Assembly: GCA_950097015.1 (NCBI GenBank) | Contig: CATNEN010000003.1 | Coordinates: 11,499,501-11,563,500 of the forward strand | Source of the DNA: Macrostomum hystrix | Taxonomy: Eukaryota > Platyhelminthes > Macrostomidae | Direction: 5' to 3' | Length of the DNA stretch: 64,000 nt | Shown: piece after piece, positions 41,801 through 57,100 of the stretch | Layout: every line of letters starts with the position of its first letter | How positions within the stretch are numbered: position 1 is the first letter of the stretch | Notes under the pieces: model-generated | The model's input: only the letters and a program-made list of their open reading frames with translations | Databases searched by the model: none | Told to the model about the DNA's origin: nothing | Program-made: the position numbers and the translations under genes

Positions 41801-42153
41801 AAGTTCGATTCCGCGGCGAGGCCACATTTATTTGGGGCGCAGCCGCGGAGAGAAAACTTGGGGGCTTGTCATGCAATTTACGCCATTGAGGGCCAACCTC
41901 CAAGGCACAGTGAGAGTGTACACTGCCTGACGATGAGGACGTACGCAGGCACTGTGGTTTGAGATTATTGGACTGCCTCCCCAGTCCATGGACTGAACAG
42001 TTGTACACATTATAAATGCAGCCTTCCGATGCGCCGTAACTGTCAACAATTTCCGAAAAAAAACATAAACCGATTATTGATCGTACCCGACACCTTTAAA
42101 AGCTACTTAGGTCTACATACTAGGCTAGCTTGAAGGAAAACTATAGCCAAGTC

Positions 42154-42195
<42 letters not shown>

Positions 42196-45100
42196 TCATT
42201 CCAAAACATTCCCTAGACATATTTGACAGACAAGCAACAGATTGATACATCTACTATCGGAGTAGATGACAGGATTTGTGTCTGCAATTGAAATCCAATC
42301 TCGAGTCGTATTACTCTTGAAATTTTGCCTACTCGGAAAACAAATAACATGAAGAAAGCGGACAACCAGAGAACAGAGTGTTGCATATAGATCGAGCATT
42401 GATTAACTTTCATATTATTAGACTTGGGTTGGAAACTGCTGCATGGTTGTGTTTGAAGATTAAGGACATTTCGTTTTCCAGATTATTATATTGGTCAAAT
42501 GATAATCAGAGGAACGACAGAAAATAGAAATATGCACAGGGTATCGATTGATTCATTCCTTTAACCAGTATGTAAAACAGTTTGTCTGACTGGGGTCACA
42601 TCAGGCCTATAGACTGTGTAAGAAAGAAATTTTATCATGTTCAACTAAGCAACTCATAACTATATAGAAACAAAATAGGGTATTTTTAGGTAAACGGCGT
42701 GAGTAACTATCACTTTCATAGTGGACTAAAGTGCTTCGTCATCTAATTATATCTGTCAAGCACCCAGCCATACATTACAAGCAATTTATACATTAGATTT
42801 ATTTCTAAAAACTAAATTGGTTAATTAACTATCCTTCTCTTTGATGACTCATTCACAGTCGATCGACATTAGAAGTGGCATTGAAGTGTTTTCCTGCCTG
42901 AGTGCACATTGTTTAAATGTTCTTTTTTTGAAAAAATAACCACAGACAAGGTAGAAGAAAGCTAGGTAGAAAAAAATCAATCAACTACTACTTGATTGGC
43001 AGTCAAGCGTGTGCGGACTTGCGAATGGAAAGGAACAATTTCTAGGCTCAAGACCTGGAGATAGTAAATTGGTGCTATGCTTTCTCCTACTTGCTTTTCT
43101 CGTCGGCAACCAAAGACTTTCGTACTTCATGCCCATCAACTTTTAGCACGCAAAGCGACATTTTAGTCTCATTGGATTGAGTCCATATGATGAGGCTTGC
43201 ACTCGCTTGACAGCAATCAATTAGCGATATATGAGCTATAGGACTCGGGCAAGATGTCTGTACTTGTGTTTAACGAACCTTTTGTAGCACAAATCAATGC
43301 ATGGAGAGTGAACTAGAGCCAAATTGCCTGAAGCTCAATGAGTTAAAGCAACATGAGCTTCAGGCAATGAAGCTACATGGCCTGAAGCTACATGACCTGA
43401 AGCTACATGACCTGAAGCTACATGACCTGAAGCTACATCAATTGAAGCTACATGACCTGAAGCTCCTTGACCTGAAGCTACATGACCTGAAGCTACATGA
43501 CCTGAAGCTACATGATCTGAAGCTACATGATCTGAAGCTACATGATCTGAAGCTACACGACCTGAAGCTACATGACCTGAAGCTACATGACCTGAAGCTA
43601 CATGACCTGAAGCTACATGACCTGAAGCTACATCAATTGAAGCTACATGATCTGAAGCTACATGATCTGAAGCTACATGACCTGAAGCTACATGACCTGA
43701 AGCTACATGACCTGAAGCTACATCAATTGAAGCTACATGACCTGAAGCTACATCAATTGAAGCTACATGACCTGAAGCTACATCAATTGAAGCTACATGA
43801 CCTGAAGCTACATGACCTGAAGCTACATGACCTGAAGCTACATCAATTGAAGCTACATGACCTGAAGCTACATGACCTGAAGCTACATGACCTGAAGCTA
43901 CATGACCTGAAGCTACATGATCTGAAGCTACATGATCTGAAGCTACATGATCTGATGCTACATGATCTGATGCTACATGACCTGATGCTACATGATCTGA
44001 AGCTACATGACCTGAAGCTACACGACCTGAAGCTACATGACCTGATGCTACATGACCTGAAGCTACATGATCTGAAGCTACATGATCTGAAGCTACATGA
44101 TCTGAAGCTACATGACCTGAAGCTACATGACCTGAAGCTACATGACCTGAAGCTACATGACCTGAAGCTACATGACCTGAAGCTACATCAATTGAAGCTA
44201 CATGACCTGATGCTACATGATCTGAAGCTACATGATCTGAAGCTACATGACCTGAAGCTACATGACCTGAAGCTACATGACCTGAAGCTACATCAATTGA
44301 AGCTACATGACCTGAAGCTACATCAATTGAAGCTACATGACCTGAAGCTACATGACCTGAAGCTACATGACCTGAAGCTACATCAATTGAAGCTACATGA
44401 CCTGAAGCTACATGACCTGAAGCTACATGACCTGAAGCTACATGACCTGAAGCTACATGACCTGAAGCTACATCAATTGAAGCTACATGACCTGAAGCTC
44501 CTTGAACTGAAGCTTTTAATCCGCCTGAAAGATCTCCTGACTGCCAAGACTTATCAACAGCAGCCTATGCGAACACTGTATCATTTTATCAGGAAAATAT
44601 CAAATTTCAAAACCTGTTTTGAAATAGATCAAACGACTTTGCTGATGTGAATTTTCAGTAAGCTGGCTTAGCTTATACAAAGCATCTAAAGTTTCAAACA
44701 TTTATACACCTTTCTTTGCTGGAGAATTTCAATCGTTAATATATGGAAGATTTAAGTTCATCGACTTCAGTTCCGCTCATTAATTTTTAGATGATCATAT
44801 ATATAAAGTGAGTTAGAACAAGCATTATAATGTGTCTTCATCTAACTGAGTATATCGAACTAGATATAAATTTGCATTTTCTCATTTGCAACGCGCCACT
44901 GAAGAAACAAACATTGTGGATGAAAAATCAACAGAATAATCTCACAAAGACACAAACACAAATCAGTATATAGATGTTCCTTCCGTGACAGATTAACATA
45001 TAGCTAGCAAATTGGTACAGAAATAAAGATAAAAGAAATTTCTAATAATTCGGGCTGATAAAAGGTTCGGAGGTTAAGTAGCAATTTCCGTATTTGTTTT

Positions 45101-48100
45101 TTTGGAAGTGATTTGAGATTTGCTCGGCTAATCACGAAATTTTTATGACCTGAAGAATTTGTTGACCTGCATATATTTATTAAAATAGTTGTGTCAGCTC
45201 AGCCACTTCCAATAGTTGTGTTTAGCAGTTCAGTCCACAGACTTAACTACTTTCAATAGTTGTGTACAGCTGTTCAGTTCACGGACTGATCCACATTCAA
45301 TAGTTGTGTACAACTGTTCAGTACACGGACTGAACCACATTCAATAGTTGTGTACAACTGTTCAGTACACGGACTGATCCACATTCAATAGTTGTGTACA
45401 GCTGTTCAGTACACGGACTGATCCACATTCAATAGTTGTGTACAACTGTTCAGTACACGGACTGATCCACATTCAATAGTTGTGTACAAATGTTCAGTAC
45501 ACGGACTGAACCACATTCAATAGTTGTGTACAACTGTTCAGTACACGGACTGAAACACATTTAATAGTTGTGTACAGCTGTTCAGTACACGGACTGAACC
45601 ACATTCAATAGTTGTGTTTAGCAGTTCAGTACACGGACTGAACCACATTCAATAGTTGTGTTTAGCAGTTCAGTCCACAGACTTAACTACTTTCAATAGT
45701 TGTGTACAGCTGTTCAGTACACGGACTGATCCACATTCAATAGTTGTGTACAACTGTTCAGTACACGACCTGAACCACATTCAATAGTTGTGTACAACTG
45801 TTCAGTACACGGACTGATCCACATTCAATAGTTGTGTACAGCTGTTCAGTACACGGACTGATCCACATTCAATAGTTGTGTACAACTGTTCAGTACACGG
45901 ACTGATCCACATTCAATAGTTGTGTACTAATGTTCAGTACACGGACTGAACCACATTCAATAGTTGTGTACAACTGTTCAGTACACGACCTGAACCACAT
46001 TCAATAGTTGTGTACAACTGTTCAGTACACGGACTGATCCACATTCAATAGTTGTGTACAGCTGTTCAGTACACGGACTGATCCACATTCAATAGTTGTG
46101 TACAACTGTTCAGTACACGGACTGATCCACATTCAATAGTTGTGTACTAATGTTCAGTACACGGACTGAACCACATTCAATAGTTGTGTACAACTGTTCA
46201 GTACACGGACTGAACCACATTCAATAGTTGTGTACAGCTGTTCAGTACACGGACTGATCCACATTCAATAGTTGTGTACAGCTGTTCAGTATACGGACTG
46301 ATCCACATTCAATAGTTGTGTACAACTGTTCAGTACACGGACTGATCCACATTCAATAGTTGTGTACAACTGTTCAGTATACGGACTGAACCACATTCAA
46401 TAGTTGTGTACAAATGTTCAGTACACGGACTGAACCACATTCAATAGTTGTGTACAACTGTTCAGTACACGGACTGAACCACATTCAATAGTTGTGTACA
46501 GCTGTTCAGTACACGGACTGATCCACATTCAATAGTTGTGTACAACTGTTCAGTACACGGACTGATCCACATTCAATAGTTGTGTACAACTGTTCAGTAT
46601 ACGGACTGAACCACATTCAATAGTTGTGTACAGCTGTTCAGTATACGGACTGAACCACATTCAATAGTTGTGTACAGCTGTTCAGTATACGGACTGATCC
46701 ACATTCAATAGTTGTGTACAAATGTTCAGTACACGGACTGATCCACATTCAATAGTTGTGTACAACTGTTCAGTATACGGACTGAACCACATTCAATAGT
46801 TGTGTACAACTGTTCAGTACACGGACTGAACCACATTCAATAGTTGTGTACAACTGTTCAGTATACGGACTGAACCACATTCAATAGTTGTGTACAACTG
46901 TTCAGTACACGGACTGATCCACATTCAATAGTTGTGTACAACTGTTCAGTCCGTGGACTGAACCATTTCCAATAGTTGTGTAGTCTTTACACGCGAATCT
47001 GAAGTCTGTTCAGCTGTTCAGTCCATGGACTGGGGGAAACAACGCAGCAACGCAAAATTACGCGAGGTGATTTCTGTTCCCCAATAGAATCGAACCCCCG
47101 ACCCTTAAGTCACGAGTCGGATGATCTAAGCACTAAGCTACAAACTCTGAAGATTGCAGAGAATTGCCCAAACATAAAAATATTGTAAAATCGTTATCGG
47201 TGTTTTTTTTTAAAGTTTTCTATCTGTCTAGTAAATATCTGTCCAGGTTCTATACTCATACCTTCATGACTATAGGAATTCTATAGGAATAAAATACTTA
47301 GTCTTTGTCATGTTGATAAACTAAGAAGCATAAGAACAGAAGCATATGGGTGGCAAGATAAGAGATAAGCTTAGAAAAAAAGACATATTCTTATAGATAT
47401 CAAAATCTGTGTTGCCAAATACAAATGGTACGTGCTTCTATACATGCATCCAACTCATTTAAATGTCAATAATAGAGTATCTACATCATTATAGTCTGAG
47501 TCAATCTCTGCAATGTGTGCTCCAATACCAAACTCTTGTTATACCACACACAGTACGTCAATTTAGATTATTGTTTAAACAGAAATCATACTCAAAACAG
47601 TTAGAGAGCCATTCGACTCCCTTGATGACGTCATCGATTTGAGAGACACGGAGGGTATAGACACCAAATACACACATACATACAAGCCTAGTTCAAATAT
47701 AACTACGAAATTCGCAAACTGAAACTACCAGAAATTCCACTTAATTCTAGAAGCAGATAGACTGAAATGAGAATTATTATGAATGCCGTTTAACATTTAG
47801 ATACTATACACTAGCTAGTGGCTTAATTTAATCAGTTGGAAAACAATAAGAAGGTGCCAGAAGAGAGGCAAACTGGTATAGGAATGCATAAAATAGCTGC
47901 ATAGCTAAGGATATAATTAAATAGCTACGGTCCCACGGCTAGAGTTGGATAGCCAAGTATAGAGTTGAATAGCTACGGATAGAGTTGGATAGCCAAGTAT
48001 AGGGTTGAATAGCTACGGATAGAGTTGGATAGCTAAGGATAGAGTTGGATAGCTACGGATAGAGTTGGATAGCCAAGTATAGAGTTGAATAGCTACGGAT

Positions 48101-51100
48101 AGAGTTGGATAGCTAAGGATAGAGTTGGATAGCTACGGATAGAGTTGGATAGCTAAGGATAGAGTTGGATAGCTACGGATAGAGTTGGATAGCCAAGTAT
48201 AGAGTTGAATAGCTACGGATAGAGTTGGATAGCTAAGGATAAAGTTGGATAGCTACGGATAGAGTTGGATAGCTACGGATAGAGTTGGATAACTACGGAT
48301 AGAGTTGGATAGCTACTGATAGAGTTGGAAAACTATGGATAGAGTTGGATAGCTACGGATACAGTTGGATAGCTACGGATAGAGTCGGATAACTACGGAT
48401 AGAGTTGGATAACTACGTATACAGTTGGATAGCTACGGAAAGAGTTGGATAACTAGGGATAGAGTTGGATAGCTAAGGATAGAGTTGGATAGCTACGGAG
48501 AGAGTTTGATAGCTACCGATAGAGTTGGATAGCTAAGGATAGAGTTGGATAGGTAAGGATAGAGTTGGATAGCTAAGGATAGAGTTGGATAACTACGAAT
48601 AGAGTTGGATAACTACGGATCGAGTTGGATAGCTACGGATCGAGTTGGATAACTACGGATCGAGTTGGATAACTACGGATCGAGTTGGATAGCTACGGAT
48701 CGAGTTGGATAACTACGGATCGAGTTGGATAACTACGGATCGAGTTGGATAGCTACAGATACAGTTGGATAACTACGGATAGAGTTGGATAGCTATGGAT
48801 AGAGTTGGATAGCTACGGATAGAGTTGGATAGCTAAGGATAGAGTTGGATAGCTAAGGATAGAGTTGGATAGCTACGGATAGAGTTGGATAGCTAAGGAT
48901 AGAGTTGGATAGCTAAGGATAGAGTTGGATAGCTACGGATAGAGTTGGATAGCTACGGAGAGAATTGGATAGCTATGGAGAGAGAGAGACAACTTGAGCA
49001 TAAAATTGAGCATAAACATTGAGCACAAGGTGGCTGCCTCTGTACGATAATTAATAGGGAATAGAAAGACGATTGAAAATCAACCGGCAAACAGATTTAG
49101 CGCCGAAAATATTAAGAATATCCCATTTTTTCTGTTCCCGCATAAGCACTCAAAAAATGAGCAGAACCAAAGCGACGATTTTGCAACAGCTGGTGCCATG
49201 AATTAGCCGCATTTTTAATCCGAATTATTTTCGTTAAAAAAAATTTTACGAAATTTCGGCAATTTAGAATCGCAATCTGGTGCGTTTCTTTTATTTGAGC
49301 AGCGATTATAAAATACTGTCATAAATGAAATATTTAATTCTCCATTCGCAATTATTCAAACAAAAAACAATTAATCGCCAATAAATATTTCTTCTCCCAT
49401 TCCGCTACTTAGGATCAAAAATGTTAAAATCCCCTTTAATGTTAAAATGTTATAATCTGCTTATGAGTTTCATCGTTCCTAAAATCCTATTCCGGAGATC
49501 CACCATTCATAAATCCCATCTTTGAGAACTAGCCATCCTAAAATCTGATCTTTGAGAACTAGCCATCCTAAAATCCCATCTTTGAGAACTAGCCATCCTA
49601 AAATCCCATCTTTGAGAACTAGCCATCCTAAAATCCCATCTTTGAGTTCAAACCATCCTAAAATCCCATCTTTGAGAACAAACCATCCTAAAATCCCATC
49701 TTTGAGAACAAACCATCCTAGAATCCCATATTAAAGAACAAACCATCCTAAAATCCCATCTTTGAGAACAAACCATCCTAAAATCCCATCTTTGAGAACT
49801 AGCCATCCTAAAATCCCATCTTTGAGAACTAGCCATCCTAAAATCCCATCTTTGAGAACAAACCATCCTAAAATCTGATCTTTGAGAACAAACCATCCTA
49901 AAATCTGATCTTTGAGAACAAACCATCCTAAAATCCCATCTTTGAGAACTATCCATCCTAAAATCCCATCTTTGAGAACAAACCATCCTAAAATCCCATC
50001 TTTGAGAACAAACCATCCTAGAATCCCATCTTTGAGAACAAGCCATCCTAAAATCTGATCTTTGAGAACAAACCATCCTAAAATCTGATCTTTGAGAACA
50101 AACCATCCTAAAATCCCATCTTTGAGAACTATCCATCCTAAAATCCCATCTTTAAGAACAAACCATCCTAAAATCCCATCTTTGAGAACTATCCATCCTA
50201 AAATCCCATCTTTGAGAACTAACCATCCTAAAATCCCATATTAAAGAACAAACCATCCTAAAATCCCATCTTTGAGAACAAACCATCCTAAAATCCCATC
50301 TTTGAGAACAAACCATCCTAAAATCTGATCTTTGAGAACAAACCATCCTAAAATCTGATCTTTGAGAACAAACCATCCTAGAATCCCATCTTTGAGAAAA
50401 AACCATCCTAAAATCTGATGTTTGAGAACAAACCATCCTAAAATCCCATCTTTGAGAACTATCCATCCTAAAATCCCATCTTTAAGAACAAACCATCCTA
50501 AAATCCCATCTTTGAGAACTATCCATCCTAAAATCTCATCTTTGAGAACTATCCATCCTAAAATCCCATCTTTGAGAACAAACCATCCTAAAATCCCATC
50601 TTTGAGAACTAGCCATCCTAAAATCCCATCTTTGAGTTCAAACCATCCTAAAATCCCATCTTTGAGAACAAACCATCCTAAAATCCCATCTTTGAGAACT
50701 AACCATCCTAAAATCCCATCTTTGAGAACAAACCATCCTAAAATCCCATCTTTGAGAACAAACCATCCTAAAATCCCATCTTTGAGAACTATCCATCCTA
50801 AAATCCCATCTTTGAGAACTATCCATCCTAAAATCCCATCTTTGAGAACTATCCATCCTAAAATCCCATCTTTGAGAACAAACCATTCTAAAATCCCATC
50901 TTTGAGAACAAACCATCCTAAAATCCCATCTTTGAGAACTAACCATCCTAAAATCCCATCTTTGAGAACAAACCATCCTAAAATCCCATCTTTGAGAACA
51001 AACCATCCTAAAATCCCATCTTTGAGAACAAACCATCCTAAAATCCCATCTTTGAGTTCAAACCATCCTAAAATCCCATCTTTGAGAACAAACCATCCTA

Positions 51101-54100
51101 AAATCCCATCTTTGAGAACTAACCATCCTAAAATCCCATCTTTGAGAACAAACCATCCTAAAATCCCATCTTTGAGAACTAACCATCCTAAAATCCCATC
51201 TTTGAGAACAAACCATCCTAAAATCCCATCTTTGAGAACTAACCATCCTAAAATCCCATCTTTGAGAACAAACCATCCTAAAATCCCATCTTTGAGTTCA
51301 AAACATCCTAAAATCTGATCTTTGAGAACTATCCATCCTAAAATCCCATCTTTGAGTTCAAACGATCCTAAAATCCCATCTTTGAGAACAAACCATCCTA
51401 AAATCCCATCTTTGAGAACTATCCATCCTAAAATCCCATCTTTGAGAACTATCCATCCTAAAATCCCATCTTTGAGAACTATCCATCCTAAAATCCCATC
51501 TTTGAGAACTATCCATCCTAAAATCCCATCTTTGAGAACTATCCATCCTAAAATCCCATCTTTGAGAACTATCCATCCTAAAATCTTATCTTTGAGAACT
51601 ATCCATCCTAAAATCCCATCTTTGAGAACAAACCATCCTAAAATCCCATCTTTGAGAACAAACCATCCTAGAATCCCATCTTTGAGAACAAGCCATCCTA
51701 AAATCTGATCTTTGAGAACAAACCATCCTAAAATCTGATCTTTGAGAACAAACCATCCTAAAATCCCATCTTTGAGAACAAACCATCCTAAAATCCCATC
51801 TTTGAGAACAAACCATCCTAAAATCTGATCTTTGAGAACAAACCATCCTAAAATCTGATCTTTGAGAACAAACCATCCTAGAATCCCATCTTTGAGAAAA
51901 AACCATCCTAAAATCTGATGTTTGAGAACAAACCATCCTAAAATCCCATCTTTGAGAACTATCCATCCTAAAATCCCATCTTTAAGAACAAACCATCCTA
52001 AAATCCCATCTTTGAGAACTATCCATCCTAAAATCTCATCTTTGAGAACTATCCATCCTAAAATCCCATCTTTGAGAACAAACCATCCTAAAATCCCATC
52101 TTTGAGAACTAGCCATCCTAAAATCCCATCTTTGAGTTCAAACCATCCTAAAATCCCATCTTTGAGAACAAACCATCCTAAAATCCCATCTTTGAGAACT
52201 AACCATCCTAAAATCCCATCTTTGAGAACAAACCATCCTAAAATCCCATCTTTGAGAACAAACCATCCTAAAATCCCATCTTTGAGAACTATCCATCCTA
52301 AAATCCCATCTTTGAGAACTATCCATCCTAAAATCCCATCTTTGAGAACTATCCATCCTAAAATCCCATCTTTGAGAACAAACCATTCTAAAATCCCATC
52401 TTTGAGAACAAACCATCCTAAAATCCCATCTTTGAGAACTAACCATCCTAAAATCCCATCTTTGAGAACAAACCATCCTAAAATCCCATCTTTGAGAACA
52501 AACCATCCTAAAATCCCATCTTTGAGAACAAACCATCCTAAAATCCCATCTTTGAGTTCAAACCATCCTAAAATCCCATCTTTGAGAACAAACCATCCTA
52601 AAATCCCATCTTTGAGAACTAACCATCCTAAAATCCCATCTTTGAGAACAAACCATCCTAAAATCCCATCTTTGAGAACTAACCATCCTAAAATCCCATC
52701 TTTGAGAACAAACCATCCTAAAATCCCATCTTTGAGAACTAACCATCCTAAAATCCCATCTTTGAGAACAAACCATCCTAAAATCCCATCTTTGAGTTCA
52801 AAACATCCTAAAATCTGATCTTTGAGAACTATCCATCCTAAAATCCCATCTTTGAGTTCAAACGATCCTAAAATCCCATCTTTGAGAACAAACCATCCTA
52901 AAATCCCATCTTTGAGAACTATCCATCCTAAAATCCCATCTTTGAGAACTATCCATCCTAAAATCCCATCTTTGAGAACTATCCATCCTAAAATCCCATC
53001 TTTGAGAACTATCCATCCTAAAATCCCATCTTTGAGAACTATCCATCCTAAAATCCCATCTTTGAGAACTATCCATCCTAAAATCTTATCTTTGAGAACT
53101 ATCCATCCTAAAATCCCATCTTTGAGAACAAACCATCCTAAAATCCCATCTTTGAGAACAAACCATCCTAGAATCCCATCTTTGAGAACAAGCCATCCTA
53201 AAATCTGATCTTTGAGAACAAACCATCCTAAAATCTGATCTTTGAGAACAAACCATCCTATAATCCCATCTTTGAGAACAAACCATCCTAAAATCCCATC
53301 TTTGAGAAAAAACCATCCTAAAATCTGATGTTTGAGAACAAACCATCCTAAAATCCCATCCTTGAGAACTATCCATCCTAAAATCCCATCTTTGAGAAAA
53401 AACCATCCTAAAATCTGATGTTTGAGAACAAACCATCCTAAAATCCCATCTTTGAGAACTAACCATCCTAAAATCCCATCTTTGAGAACTAACCATCCTA
53501 AAATCCCATATTAAAGAACAAACCATCCTAAAATCCCATCTTTGAGAACAAACCATCCTAAAATCCCATCTTTGAGAACAAACCATCCTAAAATCTGATC
53601 TTTGAGAACAAACCATCCTAAAATCTGATCTTTGAGAACAAACCATCCTAGAATCCCATCTTTGAGAAAAAACCATCCTAAAATCTGATGTTTGAGAACA
53701 AACCATCCTAAAATCCCATCTTTGAGAACTATCCATCCTAAAATCCCATCTTTAAGAACAAACCATCCTAAAATCCCATCTTTGAGAACTATCCATCCTA
53801 AAATCCCATCTTTGAGAACTATCCATCCTAAAATCCCATCTTTGAGAACAAACCATCCTAAAATCCCATCTTTGAGAACTAGCCATCCTAAAATCCCATC
53901 TTTGAGTTCAAACCATCCTAAAATCCCATCTTTGAGAACAAACCATCCTAAAATCCCATCTTTGAGAACTAACCATCCTAAAATCCCATCTTTGAGAACA
54001 AACCATCCTAAAATCCCATCTTTGAGAACAAACCATCCTAAAATCCCATCTTTGAGAACTATCCATCCTAAAATCCCATCTTTGAGAACTATCCATCCTA

Positions 54101-57100
54101 AAATCCCATCTTTGAGAACTATCCATCCTAAAATCCCATCTTTGAGAACAAACCATTCTAAAATCCCATCTTTGAGAACAAACCATCCTAAAATCCCATC
54201 TTTGAGAACTAACCATCCTAAAATCCCATCTTTGAGAACAAACCATCCTAAAATCCCATCTTTGAGAACAAACCATCCTAAAATCCCATCTTTGAGAACA
54301 AACCATCCTAAAATCCCATCTTTGAGTTCAAACCATCCTAAAATCCCATCTTTGAGAACAAACCATCCTAAAATCCCATCTTTGAGAACTAACCATCCTA
54401 AAATCCCATCTTTGAGAACAAACCATCCTAAAATCCCATCTTTGAGAACTAACCATCCTAAAATCCCATCTTTGAGAACAAACCATCCTAAAATCCCATC
54501 TTTGAGAACTAACCATCCTAAAATCCCATCTTTGAGAACAAACCATCCTAAAATCCCATCTTTGAGTTCAAAACATCCTAAAATCTGATCTTTGAGAACT
54601 ATCCATCCTAAAATCCCATCTTTGAGTTCAAACCATCCTAAAATCCCATCTTTGAGAACAAACCATCCTAAAATCCCATCTTTGAGAACTATCCATCCTA
54701 AAATCCCATCTTTGAGAACTATCCATCCTAAAATCCCATCTTTGAGAACTATCCATCCTAAAATCCCATCTTTGAGAACTATCCATCCTAAAATCCCATC
54801 TTTGAGAACTATCCATCCTAAAATCCCATCTTTGAGAACTATCCATCCTAAAATCTTATCTTTGAGAACTATCCATCCTAAAATCCCATCTTTGAGAACA
54901 AACCATCCTAAAATCCCATCTTTGAGAACAAACCATCCTAGAATCCCATCTTTGAGAACAAGCCATCCTAAAATCTGATCTTTGAGAACAAACCATCCTA
55001 AAATCTGATCTTTGAGAACAAACCATCCTATAATCCCATCTTTGAGAACAAACCATCCTAAAATCCCATCTTTGAGAAAAAACCATCCTAAAATCTGATG
55101 TTTGAGAACAAACCATCCTAAAATCCCATCCTTGAGAACTATCCATCCTAAAATCCCATCTTTGAGAAAAAACCATCCTAAAATCTGATGTTTGAGAACA
55201 AACCATCCTAAAATCCCATCTTTGAGAACTAACCATCCTAAAATCCCATATTAAAGAACAAACCATCCTAAAATCCCATCTTTGAGAACAAACCATCCTA
55301 AAATCCCATCTTTGAGAACAAACCATCCTAAAATCTGATCTTTGAGAACAAACCATCCTAAAATCTGATCTTTGAGAACAAACCATCCTAGAATCCCATC
55401 TTTGAGAAAAAACCATCCTAAAATCTGATGTTTGAGAACAAACCATCCTAAAATCCCATCTTTGAGAACTATCCATCCTAAAATCCCATCTTTAAGAACA
55501 AACCATCCTAAAATCCCATCTTTGAGAACTATCCATCCTAAAATCCCATCTTTGAGAACTATCCATCCTAAAATCCCATCTTTGAGAACAAACCATCCTA
55601 AAATCCCATCTTTGAGAACTAGCCATCCTAAAATCCCATCTTTGAGTTCAAACCATCCTAAAATCCCATCTTTGAGAACAAACCATCCTAAAATCCCATC
55701 TTTGAGAACTAACCATCCTAAAATCCCATCTTTGAGAACAAACCATCCTAAAATCCCATCTTTGAGAACAAACCATCCTAAAATCCCATCTTTGAGAACA
55801 AACCATCCTAAAATCCCATCTTTGAGAACAAACCATCCTAAAATCCCATCTTTGAGAACTAGCCATCCTAAAATCCCATCTTTGAGTTCAAACCATCCTA
55901 AAATCCCATCTTTGAGAACAAACCATCCTAAAATCCCATCTTTGAGAACTAACCATCCTAAAATCCCATCTTTGAGAACAAACCATCCTAAAATCCCATC
56001 TTTGAGAACAAACCATCCTAAAATCCCATCTTTGAGAACAAACCATCCTAAAATCCCATCTTTGAGTTCAAACCATCCTAAAATCCCATCTTTGAGAACA
56101 AACCATCCTAAAATCCCATCTTTGAGAACTAACCATCCTAAAATCCCATCTTTGAGAACAAACCATCCTAAAATCCCATCTTTGAGAACTAACCATCCTA
56201 AAATCCCATCTTTGAGAACAAACCATCCTAAAATCCCATCTTTGAGAACTAACCATCCTAAAATCCCATCTTTGAGAACAAACCATCCTAAAATCCCATC
56301 TTTGAGTTCAAAACATCCTAAAATCTGATCTTTGAGAACTATCCATCCTAAAATCCCATCTTTGAGTTCAAACCATCCTAAAATCCCATCTTTGAGAACA
56401 AACCATCCTAAAATCCCATCTTTGAGAACTATCCATCCTAAAATCCCATCTTTGAGAACTATCCATCCTAAAATCCCATCTTTGAGAACTATCCATCCTA
56501 AAATCCCATCTTTGAGAACTATCCATCCTAAAATCCCATCTTTGAGAACTATCCATCCTAAAATCCCATCTTTGAGAACTATCCATCCTAAAATCTTATC
56601 TTTGAGAACTATCCATCCTAAAATCCCATCTTTGAGAACAAACCATCCTAAAATCTGATCTTTGAGAACAAACCATCCTAGAATCCCATCTTTGAGAACA
56701 AGCCATCCTAAAATCTGATCTTTGAGAACAAACCATCCTAAAATCTGATCTTTGAGAACAAACCATCCTATAATCCCATCTTTGAGAACAAACCATCCTA
56801 AAATCCCATCTTTGAGAAAAAACCATCCTAAAATCTGATGTTTGAGAACAAACCATCCTAAAATCCCATCCTTGAGAACTATCCATCCTAAAATCCCATC
56901 TTTGAGAAAAAACCATCCTAAAATCTGATGTTTGAGAACAAACCATCCTAAAATCCCATCTTTGAGAACTATCCATCCTAAAATCCCATCTTTGAGAACT
57001 ATCCATCCTAAAATCCCATCTTTGAGAACAAACCATCCTAAAATCCCATCTTTGAGAACAAACCATTCTAAAATCCCATCTTTGAGAACTATCCATCCTA

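Noticed and set aside
41751..41825. Possible true tRNA gene with GCGGTTAACGC and GTTCGATTCC
   Set aside because: It continues into a SINE body shared with other copies, and acceptor-stem pairing is not evident.
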